Below are positions 19,061-28,530 of a DNA stretch of 64,000 nt, in pieces. A program made the position numbers and the translations under genes. How positions within the stretch are numbered: position 1 is the stretch's first letter; the number at the start of each line of letters is the position of its first letter. Source of the DNA: Streptosporangium sp. NBC_01756 (lineage in GTDB: Bacteria; Actinomycetota; Actinomycetes; Streptosporangiales; Streptosporangiaceae); assembly GCF_035917975.1 (NCBI RefSeq), contig NZ_CP109130.1:2790001-2854000 (forward strand), given 5' to 3'. The notes beneath the pieces were generated by a model. The model was not told the DNA's origin, ran no database searches, and was given only the letters and a program-made list of their open reading frames with translations.

Positions 19061-20019
19061 CATGTCTCCCGGGGGGCCCACATCGGCAGGATCAGCTCGT
19101 CGTCCATCTGGCGGTAGGTCACACGCAACGGCATACCGATACCCACTTCTTCAAGCGGGCAGTCCACGACACCGCCCACGATCCGCACGCCTTCCGGCAA
19201 CTCCACCACAGCGACCACAAAAGGCGCCTTCAGCCCCGGAACCGGGGGGTTGTGGTGCACGACGTAGCTGTAGAGCTCGCCCTCGCCACCGGAGACGACG
19301 TACGTCCGGTTGGCCGAACGGCACGACGGGCAGACCGGGCCCGGGGGGTGCCGGAGTTCGCCGCAGTCCGCGCATCTCTGGATCCGGAGCTCCCCCTTGG
19401 CGACACCTTCCCAGAAGAACGCCGTGTCCCCGTTGACCGCGGGCCGGAGCGGATACGGCTCGCGGACGCCGGATGTGGTTTCCCGCTCCCGGGGATGAAA
19501 TTTCAGTATCCGGAACAGCATGCGGGCCACCGGCTCGTCCCCGGAGTACCAGGTGATGTTCCAGGTGACGAAGTAGCCCTCGCCGAGTGCCGTCCGCTTC
19601 GGCCCGGAGAGCCCGGTGAACCGGGTGGCCGGGACCAGCCGCTCGCCGAGCCGCAGGTAGCGGTGGTAGGTCTGCTCGCAGTCGGTCGCGACCACGCCGG
19701 TGTAGCCGCCCGCGTCCAGTGTCCCGAGCACCTCGTCGATCGGGCTGCTCTCCTGCTTGTCCCTCCCGTCCACGCCGGGCATGTTCCAGACCTGGATCAT
19801 CGCCGGAGGCGCCACGATCTCCCCGTGCACGCTGCCCGCCGCCGCCTCCGCGTCGGTGTAGACCGGGTTGGCGTCGCCCATCGCGGCGGTCCAGTGCCGG
19901 ATCATCGGGAGGTTCACCGGGTCCGCCGCGGCGACGCCGCGCACCTCGCCGACCGCCACCTGCCGCTCCGCCAGGGCCGTCAGCAGGTCGTGGAGGCCGG
20001 GCCCGGCCGCCGCGCTCAT
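19060..20019 (-). CDS. chsH2: Hydratase subunit ChsH2 (MaoC-like + DUF35)
   Basis: 319 residues. N-terminal hot-dog (MaoC-like) domain, about 1-185, then a DUF35 region with a rubredoxin-type zinc ribbon (CADCGELRHPPGPVCPSC) and an OB fold. In the mycobacterial homologue (Rv3542c) the first part pairs with ChsH1 and the DUF35 part supports Ltp2, physically linking hydration with aldol cleavage. Starts in a 4-base overlap with the chsE2 stop and ends overlapping chsH1. Confidence 0.92.
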   Translation of the reverse strand: MSAAAGPGLHDLLTALAERQVAVGEVRGVAAADPVNLPMIRHWTAAMGDANPVYTDAEAAAGSVHGEIVAPPAMIQVWNMPGVDGRDKQESSPIDEVLGTLDAGGYTGVVATDCEQTYHRYLRLGERLVPATRFTGLSGPKRTALGEGYFVTWNITWYSGDEPVARMLFRILKFHPRERETTSGVREPYPLRPAVNGDTAFFWEGVAKGELRIQRCADCGELRHPPGPVCPSCRSANRTYVVSGGEGELYSYVVHHNPPVPGLKAPFVVAVVELPEGVRIVGGVVDCPLEEVGIGMPLRVTYRQMDDELILPMWAPRET

Positions 20020-21170
20020 CGGGGCGGCCTCGGCAGGCTCAGGCCGAGCATCGCGATGAGCTCGCGCTGGACCTCGTTGACGCCGCCGCCGAAGGTGAGC
20101 ACGATCGCGCCCTTGACGCCGCGGTCGAGCCGGTCGACGAAGTCGGCCGTCGCCGGGTCGTCCGGGTCGCCGAAGCGGGCCAGGACCTCGCCGACGACCC
20201 TGCCGACCTCCTGCATCCGCTCCGAACCGTAGATCTTGGTGGCCGAGGCGTCCGGGGCGCCCAGCCAGCCCAGGTCCATGTTGGCCGCGACCTGCCAGTT
20301 CAGCAGTTCGTTGGTCCGGAAGCAGGCGTAGACCCGGGCGAGCGCCCGCCGCACGGCGGGCTCCTCGACCAGGCCGGTGTCGCGGGCCCAGCGCAGGAAC
20401 CTGTCGTAGGTGTGGGCGATGTTGCCCGCCGGGCCCAGGGTGACCCGTTCGTGGTTGAGCTGGTTGACGATCAGGTCCCAGCCCTTGTTCTCCTCACCCA
20501 CCACCATGTCCACCGGCACGCGCACGTCGGCGTAGTAGGTGGAGTTGGTGTGGTGGCGGCCGTCCATGGTCATGATCGGGGTCCACGAGAAGCCGGGGTC
20601 GGCGCAGTCGACGATCATCATCGTGATGCCGCGGTGTTTCTTCGCGGCCGGGTCGGTGCGGGCGGCCAGCCAGATGTACTGGGCGTGGTGCGCACCGGTG
20701 GTGAAGATCTTCTGGCCGTTGACGACGTAGTGGTCGCCGTCGCGGACCGCGGCGGTGCGCAGGGACGCCAGGTCGGTGCCCGCTCCGGGCTCGCTGTAGC
20801 CGATCGCGAAGTGGCACTCCCCCGCCAGGATGCGCGGCAGGAAGAACTCCTTCTGCGCCGCGGTGCCGTACTGCATGAGGGTCGGGCCGACGGTCTGCAC
20901 CGTGATGATCGGGTAGGGCACCTCGGCGCGGGCGATCTCGTTGGCGAAGATCTGCTGCTCCAGCGGCCCGTACCCGCCGCCGCCGTACTCCTTCGGCCAG
21001 CCCAGCCCGAGCTTGCCGTCCCGGCCGAGGGTGCGGCAGTGCTCCATGTAGACGTGGCCGAACGGGTCGGCGGAGATCTCCTCGCGGTGCTCGGCGGTCA
21101 GGCAGGACCGGAAGTACTCGCGCAGTCCGTCGCGGAGCCGCTTCTGCTCGGGGGTCAGGTCGATCAGCAT
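20016..21170 (-). CDS. chsE2: Acyl-CoA dehydrogenase ChsE2 (FadE29-like)
   Basis: 384 residues. Start ATG 21170 overlaps the chsE1 stop by one base (TGATG), which decides it; the open frame extends far upstream without meaning. Full acyl-CoA dehydrogenase domains: YSEPGAGTDLASLRT (FAD/substrate loop), GQKIFTTGAHHAQY, and a helical C-terminus ending FGGGVNEVQRELIAMLGL. In mycobacteria ChsE1 and ChsE2 form a heterotetramer that dehydrogenates the three-carbon steroid side-chain CoA thioester. Confidence 0.93.
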   Translation of the reverse strand: MLIDLTPEQKRLRDGLREYFRSCLTAEHREEISADPFGHVYMEHCRTLGRDGKLGLGWPKEYGGGGYGPLEQQIFANEIARAEVPYPIITVQTVGPTLMQYGTAAQKEFFLPRILAGECHFAIGYSEPGAGTDLASLRTAAVRDGDHYVVNGQKIFTTGAHHAQYIWLAARTDPAAKKHRGITMMIVDCADPGFSWTPIMTMDGRHHTNSTYYADVRVPVDMVVGEENKGWDLIVNQLNHERVTLGPAGNIAHTYDRFLRWARDTGLVEEPAVRRALARVYACFRTNELLNWQVAANMDLGWLGAPDASATKIYGSERMQEVGRVVGEVLARFGDPDDPATADFVDRLDRGVKGAIVLTFGGGVNEVQRELIAMLGLSLPRPPR

Positions 21171-22255
21171 CAGACGAGCGCTCCGATCGTGTCGAGCCGG
21201 GCCTCGACGCCGCCCAGCAGGTGGGCGTGGTGCTTGCCCCAGGCGAAGTAGCGGTGCAGCGGGTAGGTCACGTCCAGGCCGACCCCGCCGTGCAGGTGCT
21301 GGCAGGTGTAGAGCGCCGCGAGCGCCGAGTCCGTCACGGTGAGGGCGCCGACGGCCAGGTCGGCCTCGGCCTCCTCCGCCGGCCCCTCGGCCAGCCGCCA
21401 CACCCCGGCCCACATGGCCACGTCCAGCGTCCGGCCGGCGATGTAGACGTCGGCGATCTGCACGGTCACCGCCTGGAACTCGGCCAGCGCCCGGTCGAAC
21501 TGCCTGCGCGTCCTGATGTACTCCGTGGTCAGCGCGAGCGCCCCGGCCAGCACGCCGGAGGCGACGGCGACGGTCCCGGCCAGCGCCAGCCGGCGCAGCC
21601 CGCCGAACGCCTCGCCGTCCTGGCTCCCCAGCGGCTCGCCCGGGGAGCCGTCCAGCGTGAGCGTGGCGGCGGGCTCGCCGGTCGAGACGCGCAGGGGCCG
21701 CAAGCCCGCCGTCTCCGGGGCCACCAGGAACACGCCGACGCCGTCCTCGGTGGCGGCGGGGACGAGGACCTTCGACGCCTCGGCCGCGTACGGCACCGCG
21801 CCCGTCCGCCCGTCCAGCACCCATCCGCCGCCGTCCCTGCGGGCGGTCACCGCGGGCGTGGCGCCGAGGGCGCGGCCGGGCTCACGCAGCGCGGAGGTCA
21901 GCACGGTCTCGCCCTCGGCCAGGGGGGCCAGCGCCGCGCGCTGCTCGCGGGAGCCGTACCGGGCGACGGCCAGCGCCGCGACCAGGCTCTGCTGGACGGG
22001 GACCGGGGCCACGTGCGCGCCGATCTCCCGTAGCACGACCGCCAGTTCGACCGGCCCGAACCCGGCGCCGCCCGCCTCCTCCGGGAGGCAGACACCCAGC
22101 AGCCCGGCCTGGGCGAGGGCGCCCCACAGCTCCGCGTCATACGGCGCGCCGCTCTTCTCATGGGCTTCGAGCCTGCTCCCTGTCACCTCCCGGCCGAGCA
22201 GCTCCACCGCGAGTTTGCGCAGGTCACTCTGTGTCTCATCAAGATTGAAGTCCAC
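21170..22255 (-). CDS. chsE1: Acyl-CoA dehydrogenase ChsE1 (FadE28-like)
   Basis: 361 residues, GTG start with GGAG six bases upstream. A divergent, Ala/Gly-rich acyl-CoA dehydrogenase: PEEAGGAGFGPVELAVVLREIG, a degenerate middle domain, and RTRRQFDRALAEFQAVTVQIADVY plus HLHGGVGLDVTYPLHRYF at the C-terminus. It is the expected heterodimer partner of ChsE2. First gene of the operon. The 281-base gap upstream is AT-richer than the surroundings and carries KstR-like operators. Confidence 0.92.
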   Translation of the reverse strand: MDFNLDETQSDLRKLAVELLGREVTGSRLEAHEKSGAPYDAELWGALAQAGLLGVCLPEEAGGAGFGPVELAVVLREIGAHVAPVPVQQSLVAALAVARYGSREQRAALAPLAEGETVLTSALREPGRALGATPAVTARRDGGGWVLDGRTGAVPYAAEASKVLVPAATEDGVGVFLVAPETAGLRPLRVSTGEPAATLTLDGSPGEPLGSQDGEAFGGLRRLALAGTVAVASGVLAGALALTTEYIRTRRQFDRALAEFQAVTVQIADVYIAGRTLDVAMWAGVWRLAEGPAEEAEADLAVGALTVTDSALAALYTCQHLHGGVGLDVTYPLHRYFAWGKHHAHLLGGVEARLDTIGALV

Positions 22256-22388
22256 TAGCGCTCCAGAGGGTGCCGCCGGCGGTGCCGGATGAACTCGTCG
22301 ATCTCGGTGATGCCGCCGGGTGTCGAGGTCCGCCCGTCCCGGACGCCGCGCTCCCGGCGATGATGCTCGGACCAGCCGTTCCGAAAAG

Positions 22389-22402
22389 TAGAACGGATTC
22401 TA
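22389..22402. promoter_or_regulatory. KstR-like operator upstream of the chs operon
   Basis: TAGAACGGATTCTA matches the published KstR consensus TnnAACnnGTTnnA at all defined positions but one (GTT is ATT). It lies between the divergent chsE1 and KstR-like genes, 134 bases before the chsE1 start. Confidence 0.65.
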
Positions 22403-22522
22403 TTATTTGTCCATAGGCGACCGATCGCAATAAGCGGCGACACATCGCCGTAACGCATATGCCGTGAAAGGGCGGGTCATTTTTGTGACTGGCGGGTAAC
22501 CCATCGGAGTATCCGGAAATCA

Positions 22523-22536
22523 GATAACGTGTTCTC
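22523..22536. promoter_or_regulatory. KstR-like operator over the regulator's own promoter
   Basis: GATAACGTGTTCTC has the full AACnnGTT core but G and C instead of the outer T and A. It overlaps TAACGT (22525-22530), a TAnnnT-type -10 placed six bases before ATG 22537. Binding there would block the regulator's own leaderless promoter. Confidence 0.55.
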
Positions 22537-23250
22537 ATGCGTACCCCGCATCTGACCATCGAGGCGCCTCGCGCCTCGCGCCTCCCCGGCCCGCCGCCCC
22601 CCAGCGCCGCCGGACGGGCCACGACCAAGGGGGCACCCGGCGTGCAGAACGAACCGGCGTCCTCGGGCGTCCGCACCAGGAGCCAGCACCAGCGGCGCAG
22701 GCGCATCGTCCAGGCCGCCGCCGCCCTGGCCTCACGCGGCGGCGTCGAGGCGATGCAGATGCGCACCGTCGCCGAGCGCGCGGGAGTCGCCCTCGGCACC
22801 CTCTACCGCTACTTCCCCTCCAAGATGGATCTCGTCGTCGCCGTCGTCAGCGAGGAGCTCGACCTCCTGGAGAGCAGCATCGAGCGCCGCCCGCCCGGCG
22901 CCGCCACGGCCCCGGGCCGGGCCGTCGACGTCCTGATGCGGGCCACCCGCGGCCTGATGCGCGAGCCCGAGCTCGCTGACGCGCTCATCCGCTCACTGAT
23001 CATGGCCGAGGTGGACACCCCCTTCGGGGACCGCATGACGGGCCTGCTGCTGCGCGTCGCCGGGGACGAGCTCACCGCGGAGACCGCCACCGAGGAGCAG
23101 TTCGCCCTCGCCGGCTCGCTGGCCAGCGTCTGGGTGCACGAGCTGCTGGAGATGCTCCGCGGGCGCCGCACGTACGAACAGATCCAGCGCCGCATCGAGA
23201 TCGCCGCCACCCGCCTGCTCGCCGATCTGCAGCCGCCCGCTCCGGCCTGA
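22537..23250 (+). CDS. kstR: TetR-family regulator, KstR-like
   Basis: 237 residues from ATG 22537, chosen because a -10 element sits six bases upstream; GTG 22642 with AAGGGGG is a shorter alternative. The helix-turn-helix (RRRRIVQAAAALASRGGVEAMQMRTVAERAGVALGTLYRYFPSK) and the C-terminal SVWVHELLEMLRGRRTYEQIQRRIEIAATRLLADL track mycobacterial KstR closely, including its unstructured N-terminal extension. KstR represses cholesterol catabolism and is released by steroid-CoA intermediates. Position between the chs operon and fadA5, with matching operators, supports the assignment. Confidence 0.8.
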   Translation: MRTPHLTIEAPRASRLPGPPPPSAAGRATTKGAPGVQNEPASSGVRTRSQHQRRRRIVQAAAALASRGGVEAMQMRTVAERAGVALGTLYRYFPSKMDLVVAVVSEELDLLESSIERRPPGAATAPGRAVDVLMRATRGLMREPELADALIRSLIMAEVDTPFGDRMTGLLLRVAGDELTAETATEEQFALAGSLASVWVHELLEMLRGRRTYEQIQRRIEIAATRLLADLQPPAPA

Positions 23251-23264
23251 GACCTTCCGCCTGA

Positions 23265-24536
<1,272 letters not shown>

Positions 24537-24572
24537 GAGTCTGTCCCGATATGAGCAGGCGTCCCGAACGAT

Positions 24573-24780
24573 CGTGAAAGCGGTCCCGGACGGATGGAAG
24601 AACCGTCCCGGCCGGCCGTGAAAACGGTCCCAGGACGGACGGAAGAACCGCCCCGGACGGCTGAGGAGCCGGTTCCGGGTGAATGGAAGAACCGTTTGGG
24701 ACGGCCGTGAAAACGGTCCCCGGACGGATGGAAGAACCGTCCCGGACGGCTGAGGAGCCGGTTCCGGGCGGTTGTGAGCA
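24573..24780. repeat. 89-bp tandem repeat with degenerate half-units
   Basis: A unit starting GGCCGTGAAAACGGTCCC occurs at 24614 and 24703 (89 bases apart), with the second copy truncated. A shorter degenerate unit precedes at 24573. Each unit holds GAACCG...CGGTTC inverted arms (for example GAACCGTCCC to CCGGTTC) that could fold into hairpins. It fills the 263-base gap between fadA5 and the MBL-fold gene; no coding frame is credible. Confidence 0.75.
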
Positions 24781-24799
24781 GGAATGAGGAGCACCACCC

Positions 24800-25819
24800 G
24801 TGAAGTCCCGCCGCAGGCCGTACAGCGAGCAGCGCCCGATCGACACCGGCGGCGGGGTGTGGAGCGTGCCCGTCCCGATCCCCGGCAGCCCGCTCGGCTA
24901 CACCCTGGTCTACGCGATCGAGTCCCCCGCCGGGCCGGTGCTCGTCGACGCGGGCTGGAACCATCCGGAGGCCTGGCTGGCGCTGCGGGACGGGCTGTCC
25001 TCCGTGGGCATGGACGTCCGTGACGTCCGGGGGGTCGTGGTCACTCACTTCCACCCCGACCACGCCGGGCTGGCCGGGCAGGTCCAGGAGGAGTCCGGGG
25101 CCTGGATCGCCATGCACGAGGCCGACATCGCGATGGTCAAACTGCTGCGCGGGTTCGGCTCCGAGGGGCACCGCGAGTTCCGGGCCGACATGCTGCGCCG
25201 TGCGGGCGCGGCCGTGGTCGAAGTCGAGGAGGCGTCGGCGCACCAGCCGAAGCCGCCCGCGCTGCCCGACCGGACGCTCCACGACGGCGACCTGATCGAT
25301 CTGCCCGGCCGCAGGCTCCGTACGGTCTGGACCCCCGGCCACACCCCGGGCCACATCTGCCTGCACCTGGAGGACGCCGGCCGGATCTTCACCGGGGACC
25401 ACGTACTGCCGGCGATCACCCCGCACATCGCCGTCTACCCCTACGACCGCGCCGACGTGGATCCGCTCAGCGACTTCCTGGAGTCGCTGGAGAAGGTGGC
25501 GGGCCTGGGCGACCTCGAAGCCCTGCCCGCCCATGAATGGATATTTCAGGATGTGGCAGCCAGGGCGACGGAGATCCACGCCCACCACGAGGAGAAGCTC
25601 GTACGGCTCGCCGCCCTGCTGGCCGAGGCCGGAGAGCCTCTCACCATCTGGGAGACCGCCGCCCGGATGACCTGGAACCGTTCCTGGGAGGAGCTGTCGG
25701 CGATGCTGCGGGGCATGGCCGCCGGGGAGGCCGCGGCCCATCTGCGCACCCTGGAGGCCCGGGGCGTGATCCGCCGCACACCGGAGGTGGACCCGGTCCG
25801 CTTCGCCCTACACTCATAG
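24800..25819 (+). CDS. MBL-fold metallo-hydrolase
   Basis: 339 residues, GTG start with GAGGAG eight bases upstream. The metallo-beta-lactamase metal-binding set is clear: THFHPDHAG (HxHxDH), WTPGHTPGH, FTGDHVLP and PAHEW. A C-terminal extension of about 80 residues (from HHEEKLVRLAALLAEAG) contains a winged-helix-like region common in this subgroup. Substrate is unknown. It is followed after 37 bases by an FCD/GntR regulator, and lies next to the steroid genes, but nothing in the sequence ties it to either. Confidence 0.85.
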   Translation: MKSRRRPYSEQRPIDTGGGVWSVPVPIPGSPLGYTLVYAIESPAGPVLVDAGWNHPEAWLALRDGLSSVGMDVRDVRGVVVTHFHPDHAGLAGQVQEESGAWIAMHEADIAMVKLLRGFGSEGHREFRADMLRRAGAAVVEVEEASAHQPKPPALPDRTLHDGDLIDLPGRRLRTVWTPGHTPGHICLHLEDAGRIFTGDHVLPAITPHIAVYPYDRADVDPLSDFLESLEKVAGLGDLEALPAHEWIFQDVAARATEIHAHHEEKLVRLAALLAEAGEPLTIWETAARMTWNRSWEELSAMLRGMAAGEAAAHLRTLEARGVIRRTPEVDPVRFALHS

Positions 25820-25830
25820 ACATCCGATGT
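25820..25830. promoter_or_regulatory. Palindrome before the FCD/GntR gene, same core as the fucose-locus operator
   Basis: ACATCCGATGT, a perfect 5-bp inverted repeat around C25825, within CTCATAGACATCCGATGTAT (25813-25832). The same 11-base core occurs at 49876-49886. It sits 27 bases before the GntR start, as expected for autoregulation. Confidence 0.6.
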
Positions 25831-25856
25831 ATGAGGGACCCAGGGGATGGTGAAGC

Positions 25857-26531
25857 GTGGCGGTCACCGACGCCGCTATCGACAAGATCAAGCAGATGAT
25901 CCTCTCGGGTGAGCTCTCCCCCGGCAGCAAGTTGCCGAAGGAGGCCGACCTCGCCGAACGGCTCGGCCTGTCCCGCAACTCCCTGCGGGAGGCCGTCCGG
26001 GCGCTGGCCCTGATCAACGTGCTGGACGTGCGCCAGGGCGACGGCACGTACGTGACCAGCCTGGAGCCGCGGCTCCTGCTGGACGCGATGTCGTTCGTGG
26101 TGGACTTCCACCAGGACGCCACCGTGCTGCAGTTCTTCCAGGTCCGGCGGATCCTCGAACCGGCGGCGACCGCGATGGCCGCGTCGCGGATGACCGAGGC
26201 CGAGGTGGACGGGCTGCGCAGGATCCTCGCCGAGCTGCCCCCCGATCCGAGTGTGGAGCAGCTCGTCGCCAACGATCTGGAGTTCCACCAGCACATCGCG
26301 GCGGGATCGGGCAACGCGGTGCTGTGCTCCCTGATCGAGAGCCTGTCGGGCCCCACCACCCGGGCACGGATCTGGCGGGGCCTGACCCAGGAGAACGCCC
26401 TGGAGAAGACCCGCGAGCAGCACGCCGCGATCTGCGACGCCATCGCCTCCGGACAGCCCGAGGTCGCCCGCGCCTGGGCGACGGTCCACATCGCCGGCGT
26501 GGAGGAGTGGCTGCGTAGCGCACTCGCCTGA
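25857..26531 (+). CDS. GntR-family regulator, FadR/FCD subfamily
   Basis: 224 residues, GTG start. N-terminal winged helix (KIKQMILSGELSPGSKLPKEADLAERLGLSRNSLREAVRALALI), then an all-helical FCD ligand domain with the usual metal-binding pattern (D-x3-H in NDLEFHQHIAAGSGN, and later EQHAAI and TVHIAGVEEWL His). FCD regulators commonly respond to sugar acids and other carboxylates. Its promoter palindrome shares its core with that of the L-fucose operon 24 kb away, so an L-fuconate-type effector is a reasonable hypothesis. Confidence 0.9.
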   Translation: MAVTDAAIDKIKQMILSGELSPGSKLPKEADLAERLGLSRNSLREAVRALALINVLDVRQGDGTYVTSLEPRLLLDAMSFVVDFHQDATVLQFFQVRRILEPAATAMAASRMTEAEVDGLRRILAELPPDPSVEQLVANDLEFHQHIAAGSGNAVLCSLIESLSGPTTRARIWRGLTQENALEKTREQHAAICDAIASGQPEVARAWATVHIAGVEEWLRSALA

Positions 26532-26607
26532 AAAAGCACATATCCGGAAAGATCATAAAGCCGTACGCTTGGGGCGGACCGATCCTGCGATCATGAGGAT
26601 GAGCCCT

Positions 26608-27606
26608 ATGCAGCCACTCGACGGAGTCGACCTGAGGGTGGTCGCCGCCCTGCAGGTGAACGGCCGGGCCACCTGGGACCGGATCGGCCGGGTGCTGAAC
26701 GAGCCGACCCGCAGCGTGGCGCGGCGGGCCGCCCGGCTCCGGGAGTCGGGGATGCTCTCGGTGGTCGGACTGCTCGACGACCGGCGGCTGGGTTCGGCCG
26801 TGCTCCGGCTGCGCTGCCGCCCCGGCTCGGCGGTCGCCGTGGGCGAGGCTCTCGCCGAACTGCCGCAGACCCGGTCCGTCACGCTGGTCTCGGGGGCGGT
26901 GGACTGCGTGGCGGAGCTCGCGGTGGCCGACGACGCCCTGGAGGACCTGCTCTTCCACGGCATCCCGGAGATCGACGGGGTGCTGGAGATCATCGCGTAT
27001 CCGGCGCTGAAGTATTTCAGCACCCCCCTGGACTGGCATCTCAGCGTGCTCACCCGGCAGGAGGTCGAGGGGCTGCGCGAGCAGTGGACCTCGGCTCCGG
27101 GGCGCGCCCAGCGCGCATCCGAGGCCCTCTCCGCCGAGGACGGACAGATCATCGCGGCGCTGGTCGGCGACGGCCGCGCCACCCACGCCGAGGTCGCGGC
27201 GGCCACCGGGACCAGCGAGTCGACGGCCCGCCGCCGCCTGGACTCGCTGCTGCGCCGGGGCACCCTGCGGATCCGCGCCGAGATCGAACCCGCCTACCTG
27301 GGGCTGCCGACCGAGGCCGTGCTCTGGATCCGGGTCGCCGAGAGCGAGGTGGAGGCCATCGGCCACACACTGGCCGGCCGGCCGGCGGTCAGGTGCGTCG
27401 CAGCCGTGGCGGGCGACCACCAGCTGGTCGCGCAGGTCGCCCTGCCCAGCCGGGCGGAGCTGTACGCGCTCCTGCGGGTGATCGGCGGGCTGCGGGGCAT
27501 CCGGGCCATCGAGACGACCGTGATGCTCCGCTCGCTCAAGCGCGGTTTCATGATCAAGAAAGACGGCCGGGTGGAGCGCCAGGCCGGCCCGACCGGCTCC
27601 TCGTGA
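26608..27606 (+). CDS. Lrp/AsnC-family regulator with two Lrp-like halves
   Basis: 332 residues from ATG 26608 (GAGGA eight bases upstream; ATG 26593 and 26599 are alternatives). Two AsnC-type helix-turn-helix domains are seen: DLRVVAALQVNGRATWDRIGRVLNEPTRSVARRAARLRESG near the N-terminus and DGQIIAALVGDGRATHAEVAAATGTSESTARRRLDSLLRRG near residue 175, each followed by a RAM-like effector domain. That makes it about twice the usual Lrp size, a form common in actinomycetes. Effector and targets unknown. Confidence 0.88.
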   Translation: MQPLDGVDLRVVAALQVNGRATWDRIGRVLNEPTRSVARRAARLRESGMLSVVGLLDDRRLGSAVLRLRCRPGSAVAVGEALAELPQTRSVTLVSGAVDCVAELAVADDALEDLLFHGIPEIDGVLEIIAYPALKYFSTPLDWHLSVLTRQEVEGLREQWTSAPGRAQRASEALSAEDGQIIAALVGDGRATHAEVAAATGTSESTARRRLDSLLRRGTLRIRAEIEPAYLGLPTEAVLWIRVAESEVEAIGHTLAGRPAVRCVAAVAGDHQLVAQVALPSRAELYALLRVIGGLRGIRAIETTVMLRSLKRGFMIKKDGRVERQAGPTGSS

Positions 27607-27710
27607 CGCCGGGCAACGGGCCGTGCAGCACGGCGGGATAGACATGGGCGGCAAGGACGCCCCCGTACGGTTCGACGGAGGACATCGCGCGGATGCCGCC
27701 GCCGTACTCC

Positions 27711-27938
27711 CCTGTGGCCGGGGTACGGGCGGGAGCTTTGCGGTCGGCGAGGAAAACCGGACCCCGGGTCCGGCCGCCGAGGAGACGGGGTAGGAGCCGG
27801 GCGGTGCCCGACTGCCGGTGCGCCCGGTCGGTCGCGCCGCCCTTGGACAGGACCCTGCCGCGTTCGCCGGCCGGCTGGAGGTCGGCGATCCCGGCCGAGG
27901 GGGATCACGTCGGCGGTGCCGGCGCTCAGCATTTCCAG
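27711..27938 (-). pseudogene. Decayed tyrosine recombinase (integrase) fragment 1
   Basis: Read on the minus strand, this stretch encodes a piece of a site-specific integrase split over two frames: LEMLSAGTADVIPL, then, after a frameshift near 27890, IADLQPAGERGRVLSKGG continuing through TARLLPRLLGGRTRGPVFL and ADRKAPARTPA. This is the segment with the first catalytic Arg region and KGG beta-hairpin of XerD-like recombinases, without the His/Tyr box. No start codon. The rest of the 519-base gap 27607-28125 shows nothing else recognisable except a promoter-proximal palindrome. Confidence 0.6.
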
Positions 27939-28109
27939 CCTTCTGCCCTGCCGCGGGAAATCCGGTATTCGCTGCGGCAGCCCTTCGGCGCGGCAGCGGA
28001 AAGGCCTGTCCCGGCGTAGGGCTGAGGAGCGATGGACCGCTTCGGGCGCCGCCGAGCGAAGCATGTACAGCGATCCTTATGATCCTTTAACATCTGAGGT
28101 TCTAAAGTA

Positions 28110-28121
28110 CTAGCAGGCTAG
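28110..28121. promoter_or_regulatory. Palindrome before the YtrA-type regulator
   Basis: CTAG-CAGG-CTAG, just upstream of the GntR gene start, within an AT-rich promoter stretch. Candidate autoregulatory site. Confidence 0.4.
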
Positions 28122-28125
28122 ATAA

Positions 28126-28530
28126 ATGGAGAATCCAGTGATCGAGTTCTATCTGGACGGCAGGTCGGGCGTTTCGCCGTACCTGCAGCTGGTCCAGCAA
28201 GTACGGCATGCGCTGCGGCTCGGCGTGCTGCGCGAGGGCGACCAGATGCCGACCGTCAAGGAGGTCGTGGCGCACCTGGCGATCAACGCCAACACCGTCC
28301 TGAAGGCCTACCGGGAACTCGAGCACGAGGGCCTGGTCGCCGCCCGGCCGGGGGTGGGGACGTTCGTGACGGCGACGCTCACCAACGCCTCGCTGGCCGC
28401 GCACGGCCCGCTGCGGCTGGAACTGCAGCGCTGGCTGGCCAAGGCCCGCCGGGCCGGCCTCGACGACGAAAGCATCGAGGCCCTCTTCATGACCACCTTT
28501 CGGACCACCGCCCAGGAGGACATCGCGTGA
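28126..28530 (+). CDS. GntR-family regulator, YtrA subfamily
   Basis: 134 residues from ATG 28126; GTG 28138, with GGAGA six bases before it, is an equally good start. One winged-helix domain (SPYLQLVQQVRHALRLGVLREGDQMPTVKEVVAHLAINANTVLKAYRELEHEGLVAARPGVGTFV) plus a short C-terminal tail, the YtrA layout. Such regulators usually repress the ABC transporter operon they head. The stop overlaps the ATPase gene (GTGA). Confidence 0.9.
   Translation: MENPVIEFYLDGRSGVSPYLQLVQQVRHALRLGVLREGDQMPTVKEVVAHLAINANTVLKAYRELEHEGLVAARPGVGTFVTATLTNASLAAHGPLRLELQRWLAKARRAGLDDESIEALFMTTFRTTAQEDIA

Noticed and set aside
20016..21824. A 602-codon frame suggesting one large acyl-CoA dehydrogenase
   Set aside because: Only the part from ATG 21170 is meaningful; the upstream part is a shifted reading of chsE1.
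24573..24780. Repeats resembling a CRISPR array
   Set aside because: Units are about 89 bases, contiguous, with no unique spacers and no cas genes.
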